NCBI GenBank assembly: GCA_958349325.1
Contig: CATWCP010000070.1
Coordinates: 1 to 5,828, forward strand
Source: an uncultured Collinsella sp.
Lineage (GTDB): Bacteria > Actinomycetota > Coriobacteriia > Coriobacteriales > Coriobacteriaceae
Direction of reading: 5' to 3'
DNA length: 5,828 nucleotides
In this document: piece by piece, positions 1 to 5,828 of the stretch
Position numbering within the stretch: the first letter of the stretch is position 1
Layout: every line of letters starts with the position of its first letter
Position numbers and translations under genes: made by a program
Notes under the pieces: generated by a model
Seen by the model: only the letters and a program-made list of their open reading frames with translations
Database searches by the model: none
What the model was told of the DNA's origin: nothing

Positions 1-1166
1 TGACCCCGCTGCTGCTGGGTGGCTACGCTGCCATCTGCGGTATGGATCCGACCGATGTCTCCTGCGCCGATCGCGTGCTCGCGGCTATCTACCGTCATGG
101 TCGCGTGACCGTGGCCGACCTTGCTGTCGAGCTCGAGCTTTCCGAGGAGGATGTGCTCGAGGCTTGTGCTCTGTTGCTGGGCTGGGGCTCCATCGCTCCC
201 TGGTATGAGGAAGGGGAGAAACCCTCGCCGAGCTACTATCCCACCAAGTATCAGACGCTGCCGCGAGACGCGGCGGGCTACACCACCTTTGACGGCCGCC
301 GGTTCGATCGAGAGCATGCGACTGCCGAGGGCGATGTGTGGGAGCTGCCGTGCGGCGAGGCTGATTTCTTGGCGCAAGAGCGCTCGCACACTTATCTTGG
401 CCAGGGCTTTCTCAAGCGCGCCTTTATGCTGCTCGCGGGCATTCTCGTCAATATCCTGACGGGTTTTTTGCTGCTTATGAGCATCTATTCCATTGCGGGT
501 GTCACCGTGCCGATCGATACCAACGTGATCGGTCAGGTTGACGAGGGGTCTATTGCCGCCAAGGCGGGTATCGAGGCTGGTGATGCGATCCTTTCGGTTG
601 ACGGTGTATCGTGCTCCACATGGATGAACGTTTACGATGCTATCGGCAAGGCCGCCGGTAAGGACGATATCGCCATCGAGTACGAGCGTAACGGCAAGCA
701 GCATTCGACCACGGTTGCGCTCAAAGAGGACGAGCGGTTAGGTGTGTATGCTTCTACGGAGGTAGTCCGTTTGGACCCCATCACCTCGGCGCGTCTGTCA
801 TTCTCCTATGTCGTGCAGACCGCGGAGGGCGTGATGCGCCTGCTCCAGCCGCAGCATACGATGGAGATTCTCGATCAGTCTTCTTCGATCGTGGGTATTA
901 GCGTTATGTCCTCACAGGCTGCTGCTGCCGGCCCCGTAACGTTCTTGTCGTTTGCCGCGCTCATTTCGTTCTCGCTGGGTTTTATGAACTTGCTGCCCAT
1001 CCCCCCGCTCGACGGGGGAAAGCTGGTTATCGAGATCATCCAAATGGTCGCCGGTCGCGAGCTGCCACTCAAGGTGCAGACAATCGTCAGCTATGTCGGC
1101 ATCGCGCTCTTTGCGCTGCTGTTTGTTTATATGCTTCGTTCCGACGTCCTTCGATTTATTTTGTAG
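1..1166 (+). CDS. rseP: RseP-type site-2 intramembrane zinc protease (M50), 5' partial
   Basis: Regulated intramembrane protease that cleaves membrane-spanning substrates such as anti-sigma factors. The frame is open to the left edge, so the N-terminus and the HExxH zinc motif lie outside, roughly 200 nt upstream judging from E. coli RseP. Visible in order: a Leu-Gly-Gly-Tyr membrane-loop motif (nt 15-26); an insert of about 115 residues (nt 42-386) starting with a helix-turn-helix-like segment; a membrane helix (nt ~405-490) with an AGxxxN motif; one PDZ domain (nt ~520-735, containing AKAGIEAGDAILSVDG); a second membrane region (nt ~940-1000) ending in NLLPIPPLDGG, whose Asp (nt 1011-1013) is the expected third zinc ligand; and a last helix (nt ~1083-1140). 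The Met at nt 42 lies inside the ICGMDP stretch and is not the true start. ispG follows after 12 bp, indicating an operon. Family assignment is secure; the substrate is unknown. Confidence 0.93.
   Translation, partial: TPLLLGGYAAICGMDPTDVSCADRVLAAIYRHGRVTVADLAVELELSEEDVLEACALLLGWGSIAPWYEEGEKPSPSYYPTKYQTLPRDAAGYTTFDGRRFDREHATAEGDVWELPCGEADFLAQERSHTYLGQGFLKRAFMLLAGILVNILTGFLLLMSIYSIAGVTVPIDTNVIGQVDEGSIAAKAGIEAGDAILSVDGVSCSTWMNVYDAIGKAAGKDDIAIEYERNGKQHSTTVALKEDERLGVYASTEVVRLDPITSARLSFSYVVQTAEGVMRLLQPQHTMEILDQSSSIVGISVMSSQAAAAGPVTFLSFAALISFSLGFMNLLPIPPLDGGKLVIEIIQMVAGRELPLKVQTIVSYVGIALFALLFVYMLRSDVLRFIL
69..194 (+). other. Winged-helix-like domain segment inside the RseP protease
   Basis: Codons at nt 69-194 encode a helix (DRVLAAIYRHG), then VTVADLAVELELSEEDV and a long helix ending in a Gly-Trp-Gly-Ser turn. 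This is the pattern of MarR/DeoR-like helix-turn-helix units. The following Trp/Tyr- and Pro-rich stretch (nt ~195-285) could form the wing. In E. coli RseP the membrane-associated loop and the next helix are joined by only about 20 residues, so this is an insertion relative to the textbook protein. By RseP topology that linker is cytoplasmic. The fold is inferred from pattern alone and DNA binding is not shown. Confidence 0.6.
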
Positions 1167-1170
1167 GGAG
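1165..1170 (+). promoter_or_regulatory. Ribosome binding site of ispG (decides the start)
   Basis: AGGGAG overlaps the rseP stop codon (TAG, 1164-1166). It lies 8 nt before the TTG at 1179, a normal spacing. The in-frame GTG at 1170 shares its first base with this motif and therefore has no room for a ribosome binding site of its own. Confidence 0.7.
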
Positions 1171-1178
1171 TGTTTGGA

Positions 1179-2261
1179 TTGTCTTTATCCCATCCTTTGC
1201 CGCGCGAGCTGACGCGCCCCGTATATGTGGGCGGCGTGCAGATCGGTGGTGGCGCGCCGGTGGTGGTTCAGTCCATGACCTGCACCGATACCGCTGATGC
1301 CCAGGCAACGCTTGCGCAAGTGTGCTCGTTGGCGCAGGCTGGCTGCGATATCGTGCGCGTGAGCGTGCCCACCGAGGCCGCGCTTGAGGGTTTCCGCACC
1401 ATCTGTGCCGAGTCTCCGGTGCCGATCATCGCCGATATTCACTTTAACCATAAGCTCGCCATTGGTGCCGTTGAGGCCGGTGCTGCCAAGCTGCGCATCA
1501 ATCCCGGCAATATCGGCGATTGGGCCAAGGTTGACGCGGTGATCGATGCTGCTGGTGCCGCGGGCTGTGCGATTCGTATCGGCGTCAATGCCGGTTCACT
1601 CGAGCAGGATATCGCCGAGCGCGAAGACCTCACGCAGCCCGAAAAGCTCGTGATGTCGAGCGAGCGCTTCGTCAAGCACTTTGAGGACCGCGGCTTTACG
1701 AACATCGTGCTTTCGGCCAAGGCCCATAGCGTGCAAACGACGCTCGATACCTATCGAGCCCTGTCGCGTGAGATTCCCCACGTTCCGCTTCACCTGGGCG
1801 TAACCGAGGCGGGTACCAAGCTTCAGGGCACCATTAAGAGCTCGGTGGGCCTTGGTATTCTGCTGTCTGAGGGTATTGGTGACACCATGCGCGTCTCTCT
1901 CACGGCCGATCCGGTTGAGGAGCCGCCGGTTGCCTGGGGTATTCTGCAGTCGCTGGGCCTGCGTCGCCGTGGCCCCGAGATTGTCTCGTGCCCCACGTGC
2001 GCCCGCTGCCAGGTTAACCTCATTCCCATCGCCGAGGAGGTCACCGAGCGGCTTAAGAACTACTCCGCGCCGCTTTCTATCGCTGTGATGGGATGTGCCG
2101 TTAATGGCCCCGGTGAGGCTTCTGATGCCGATCTGGGCATTGCTTGCGGACGTGGTCAGGCCCTGCTCTTTTCGCATGGCCAGATCATTGGTAAAGTAGC
2201 TGAGGACCAAATTGTCGACGCGCTTATGGCCGAGGTCGACAAGCTTATTGAGGAGAAATAA
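1179..2261 (+). CDS. ispG: 4-hydroxy-3-methylbut-2-en-1-yl diphosphate synthase (IspG/GcpE)
   Basis: Cytosolic [4Fe-4S] enzyme of the MEP isoprenoid pathway. It reductively opens 2-C-methyl-erythritol 2,4-cyclodiphosphate to HMBPP. The N-terminal TIM-barrel part carries the family signatures VVVQSMTCTDT, ADIHFNHKLA, LRINPGNIG and LGVTEAGT. The C-terminal part has SCPTCARC and GCAVNGPGEA, giving the three cluster cysteines (271, 274 and 306 from the TTG start) and the catalytic Glu313 that match E. coli IspG. Length, about 360 residues, is typical of the short bacterial form. TTG at 1179 is chosen because the AGGGAG at 1165-1170 is correctly spaced for it; GTG at 1170 would add three residues (Met-Phe-Gly). 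The stop codon directly abuts the proS start, so the two are probably translationally coupled. Confidence 0.96.
   Translation: MSLSHPLPRELTRPVYVGGVQIGGGAPVVVQSMTCTDTADAQATLAQVCSLAQAGCDIVRVSVPTEAALEGFRTICAESPVPIIADIHFNHKLAIGAVEAGAAKLRINPGNIGDWAKVDAVIDAAGAAGCAIRIGVNAGSLEQDIAEREDLTQPEKLVMSSERFVKHFEDRGFTNIVLSAKAHSVQTTLDTYRALSREIPHVPLHLGVTEAGTKLQGTIKSSVGLGILLSEGIGDTMRVSLTADPVEEPPVAWGILQSLGLRRRGPEIVSCPTCARCQVNLIPIAEEVTERLKNYSAPLSIAVMGCAVNGPGEASDADLGIACGRGQALLFSHGQIIGKVAEDQIVDALMAEVDKLIEEK
2251..2255 (+). promoter_or_regulatory. Ribosome binding site of proS
   Basis: AGGAG lies inside the last codons of ispG, 6 nt before the ATG at 2262. This supports the first ATG over the in-frame ATGs at 2274 and 2280, and fits coupled translation across the abutting stop and start. 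Confidence 0.75.
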
Positions 2262-3983
<1,722 letters not shown>

Positions 3984-4013
3984 TCGGCGATTTCGCTTGT
4001 AGTTCGATATACG

Positions 4014-4062
4014 GGACGGCCCCGCATTTCTCCAGATAGGGGAGATGCGGGGCCGTCCTTTT
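4014..4062 (+). terminator. Intrinsic terminator after proS
   Basis: A 20-bp stem (4014-4033 with 4039-4058) and a 5-nt loop are followed by TTTT (4059-4062). The only imperfect positions, T4028/G4044 and T4031/G4041, are U-G wobbles in + strand RNA but would be A-C mismatches in - strand RNA. The structure is therefore built for + transcription and ends the proS operon 30 bp after its stop codon. Confidence 0.93.
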
Positions 4063-4086
4063 ATCTTGTCGGCGTACTCAATCGCT

Positions 4087-4129
4087 AAAAGGAAACCCCA
4101 CAGCCCATGCGAGCTGCGGGGTTTCCTTT
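4087..4129 (-). terminator. Intrinsic terminator after the APH-like kinase gene
   Basis: A 17-bp stem (4088-4104 with 4113-4129) has an 8-nt loop. Read on the - strand, it contains one G-U wobble (C4117 with A4100 on the + strand) and runs into TTTT (complement of 4087-4090). Read on the + strand, the same position is an A-C mismatch and the T run is shorter. It therefore serves the leftward gene ending at 4162. Together with the opposing terminator at 4014-4062 it fills most of the convergent gap 3984-4161, which holds no gene. Confidence 0.87.
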
Positions 4130-4161
4130 GTGCCTCCGATGCGAAATAAATCGCTCAGATA

Positions 4162-4926
4162 TTACTGATAATCGACGACGTCGATCCAGTTCTTCAGGAA
4201 CTCATCGTTCACGTTGCGCTTACGAGCGAGCTCGGAAGCGGCGACGATGCTCGTCCACTGACGCACGACCTGCATGGGCATGTCGGCGCGGTCGCAGTAG
4301 AGCTCCAGATAAGCCTCGGCCTGGTCCTTGCTGTTGAGGGCAAAGAGCAGGTAGGTGGTGGCAACGTCGGCAGCAGGGGAGCCCTGGGTAGCGTGTGCCC
4401 AGTCGCACACATAGAGCTGGCCGTCGTCGCCGACGATGACGTTGGAGGGGTTGAAGTCGCCGTGGCAGACCTTGAACTCCTTGGTCATGCCGTCCAGACG
4501 CTCCTGAAGGTTGTAGCGCGTGGTGGCATTGAGCTGATCAAGGCTGTCGATCATGCGGGCGAACTTGTCGCGCTGACGGTTGAGCAGCGGGGAGGTGTAG
4601 CCGTGGATCTCGATCTGGAGGTCGACGAACATCTCGAGGTACTCACCGAAGCGCTGGGGCTCGGCAGTCATCTTCTCGGCAAGGGTGGTGCCCGGAACCT
4701 TCTCGGTCACGAGCGCCCAGCCGTTGGCGTTCTCGAGCTGGGAAACCTCGAGAGCCTTGGGGCTGCGGATGCCGCACTCATTGATGCGGGCAAGATTCAA
4801 AGCCTCGTTGAACACGTCGGAGACAGGCTTGGTCTCGTTAAAGACCTTGACGATCTTGTCGCCCAGGTCGTAAACGACCTTGTTGCCACGGCGGACGAGC
4901 TCGGTCTTGGAATCGGGTAGCAGCAT
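4162..4926 (-). CDS. Small-molecule kinase of the aminoglycoside phosphotransferase / choline kinase-like fold, substrate unknown
   Basis: A 254-residue protein with the kinase-like APH fold. Visible: an N-terminal lobe with GDKIVKVFN, where Lys27 is the likely ATP-binding lysine, and Glu41 as a candidate helix-C glutamate; EKVPGTTLAE (75-84); the catalytic loop HGDFNPSNV (155-163), with Asp157 as base and Asn162 as metal ligand; and YVCDWAHA (172-179), where Asp175 takes the place of the DFG aspartate. No signal peptide or membrane segment is seen. It resembles the uncharacterised short APH-like family (TIGR02172-type) rather than the known resistance enzymes, so antibiotic resistance should not be assumed. 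It lies downstream of adhE in the same direction after 89 bp containing a strong hairpin. Codons are strongly biased to C- and G-ending forms, as in adhE, suggesting good expression. The start ATG has AAAGGAT 7 nt upstream. The fold is secure; the substrate is not known. Confidence 0.88.
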   Translation of the reverse strand: MLLPDSKTELVRRGNKVVYDLGDKIVKVFNETKPVSDVFNEALNLARINECGIRSPKALEVSQLENANGWALVTEKVPGTTLAEKMTAEPQRFGEYLEMFVDLQIEIHGYTSPLLNRQRDKFARMIDSLDQLNATTRYNLQERLDGMTKEFKVCHGDFNPSNVIVGDDGQLYVCDWAHATQGSPAADVATTYLLFALNSKDQAEAYLELYCDRADMPMQVVRQWTSIVAASELARKRNVNDEFLKNWIDVVDYQ

Positions 4927-4932
4927 GGTTGC

Positions 4933-4939
4933 ATCCTTT
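4933..4939 (-). promoter_or_regulatory. Ribosome binding site of the APH-like kinase gene
   Basis: On the - strand AAAGGAT lies 7 nt upstream of the ATG at 4926-4924. A second ATG overlapping this motif (4934-4932) is out of frame. The site supports the chosen start. Confidence 0.7.
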
Positions 4940-4959
4940 CAACGATGCGATAGAAGCGA

Positions 4960-4996
4960 CGGCGGGGGTGTGTGAAACACCCGTGCACCCCCGCCG
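4960..4996 (-). terminator. Strong GC hairpin between adhE and the kinase gene (terminator or leader structure)
   Basis: A perfect 11-bp stem, almost all G-C (4960-4970 with 4986-4996), encloses 15 nt. It lies 19 bp after the adhE stop codon and 33 bp before the kinase start. A shorter alternative hairpin (4966-4971 with 4977-4982) uses part of the same left arm, so the two exclude each other. Neither strand has a proper U run after the stem: on the - strand it is followed by TCGCTTCTATC, and the T6 run lies before it. It may be a weak adhE terminator, an attenuator, or an mRNA 3'-end stabiliser. Confidence 0.5.
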
Positions 4997-5015
4997 CAAA
5001 AAACCGTGCTAAAAA

Positions 5016-5828
5016 CTAGCAGACGGCGTAGTCCTGGGGCTCGCGGCCGTAGTAGGCGTCCAGGTAGAGCTCCTTGATCTCGCTCATGAGCGGGTAGCGC
5101 GGGTTAGCGCCGGTGCACTGGTCGTTGAATGCCTGCTCGGTCATCTCGTCGAGGGTGTCGAGGAAGTACTGCTCGTCAACACCGTAGTCGGCGATGGTCT
5201 TCTTGACACCGATGAAGTCCTTGAGCTCCTCGAGCTTCGTGATGAAGTTCTCGAAGACCTCCTTGTCGTCCTTGCCCTCGATACCGCAGTACTTGGCCAT
5301 CTCGGCGTAGTTGTGCAGCGCGTTGGGGTAAGGATACTGGGAGAAGGTACCCATCTTGACGGGAGCCTCGGCGGCGTTGTAGCGCATGACGCGGGTCAGG
5401 ATGACGGCGTTAGCGATGCCGTGGGGCAGGTGATGGAAAGCGCCGAGCTTGTGAGCCATGGAGTGGTTGAGGCCCAGGAAGGCGTTGGCGAAGGCCATAC
5501 CGGCCATGCAGGAGGCGTTGTGCATCTCCTCGCGGGCGTGCGGGTCCTTGGCGCCGTTCGTGAAGCTGGAGGGCAGGTTCTCAAAGACGAGCTTGGCAGC
5601 GCGCTCGGAGAGGCCCTTGGTGTAGTCGGAAGCCATGATGGAGACGTAGGACTCGATGGCGTGGGTCATGACGTCGATGCCGGAGGCAGCGGTCAGGCCG
5701 CGCGGGGCGGTCATGCAGTTGTCGGCGTCGACGATAGCCATGTTGGGGAGCAGCGCGTAGTCGGCGAGCGGCCACTTGATGCCGGTCTCCTTGTCGGTGA
5801 TGATGGCGAACGGCGTGCACTCGGAGCC
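5016..5828 (-). CDS. adhE: Bifunctional aldehyde-alcohol dehydrogenase, C-terminal iron-dependent alcohol dehydrogenase part (partial)
   Basis: The window holds the last 270 codons; the frame stays open to the right edge. AdhE converts acetyl-CoA to acetaldehyde and then ethanol, recycling NADH during fermentation, and typically forms cytosolic spirosomes. The visible part is the Fe-dependent alcohol dehydrogenase domain. It starts in a TPFAIITDKETGIKWPLADY stretch characteristic of AdhE. The expected iron ligands are present: Asp and His in GIDVMTHAIE (nt 5675-5673 and 5663-5661), His in LNHSMAHKLG (nt 5465-5463) and His in LPHGIANA (nt 5423-5421). The C-terminal CTGANPRYPLMSEIKELY and DAYYGR are also AdhE-like. 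The aldehyde dehydrogenase half is not in view, so a stand-alone iron alcohol dehydrogenase cannot be fully excluded. The Met at 5741 is internal. Codon use is strongly C-ending, as expected for an abundant fermentation enzyme. Confidence 0.88.
   Translation of the reverse strand, partial: GSECTPFAIITDKETGIKWPLADYALLPNMAIVDADNCMTAPRGLTAASGIDVMTHAIESYVSIMASDYTKGLSERAAKLVFENLPSSFTNGAKDPHAREEMHNASCMAGMAFANAFLGLNHSMAHKLGAFHHLPHGIANAVILTRVMRYNAAEAPVKMGTFSQYPYPNALHNYAEMAKYCGIEGKDDKEVFENFITKLEELKDFIGVKKTIADYGVDEQYFLDTLDEMTEQAFNDQCTGANPRYPLMSEIKELYLDAYYGREPQDYAVC

Noticed and set aside
42..44. ATG as the start of the protease gene
   Set aside because: The frame is open to the left edge, and the upstream codons encode the Leu-Gly-Gly-Tyr membrane-loop motif that belongs to the same protein. 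The HExxH active site must also lie upstream.
4393..4920. Open frame of 175 codons on the + strand, antisense to the kinase gene
   Set aside because: Repetitive Val/Leu/Asp/Glu/Gly composition typical of an antisense reading of codon-biased genes. The - strand frame carries the complete kinase motifs.
4162..4926. Reading the APH-fold gene as an aminoglycoside resistance determinant
   Set aside because: It has only the general fold motifs, is shorter than most resistance enzymes, shares codon bias with the core gene adhE and has no mobile-element context.
4940..4980. Possible promoter for the kinase gene on the - strand (TTTCAC ... TCTATC, 17-bp spacing)
   Set aside because: Only about half of the consensus positions match in each box, and the elements overlap the GC hairpin. 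Too weak to call without transcript data.
5739..5741. ATG (- strand) as the start of a short alcohol dehydrogenase gene
   Set aside because: The frame continues to the right edge and encodes further AdhE-like sequence (GSECTPFAIITDKETG), so this Met is internal to a larger gene.

Overview
The window reads as about 60% GC bacterial chromosome. Its gene content, its codon use and the domain layout of its membrane protease suggest an anaerobic Coriobacteriia actinobacterium, most like Collinsella. This assignment is inference from protein character; no 16S or other marker is present. There are no mobile elements, CRISPR arrays, or tRNA or rRNA genes.

Left part, + strand (1-3983): three tightly packed genes form the end of an operon. 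They are a 5'-truncated RseP-type site-2 protease (1-1166), ispG of the MEP isoprenoid pathway (1179-2261, probably a TTG start) and proS, prolyl-tRNA synthetase (2262-3983). Gaps are 12 bp and 0 bp. The order rseP-ispG-proS, commonly preceded by dxr, is a known housekeeping arrangement in Gram-positive and actinobacterial genomes, so dxr probably lies just left of the window. The operon ends at a strong intrinsic terminator (4014-4062).

Middle (3984-4161): a short convergent intergenic region holds two back-to-back terminators, one for each direction, and no gene.

Right part, - strand (4162-5828): transcription runs right to left. First comes the C-terminal part of adhE (bifunctional aldehyde-alcohol dehydrogenase, an anaerobic fermentation enzyme; its N-terminus is beyond the right edge). 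An 89-bp spacer with a very strong GC hairpin follows, then a small kinase of the aminoglycoside phosphotransferase/choline kinase-like fold with unknown substrate.

The most unusual item is in the protease. Between its membrane-associated Gly-Gly-Tyr loop and the next membrane helix lies an insert of about 115 residues, which opens with a winged-helix-like segment and should sit on the cytoplasmic side. The remaining points of interest are the adhE-kinase linkage with its leader hairpin and several start-codon and terminator details. The rest is ordinary core genome.
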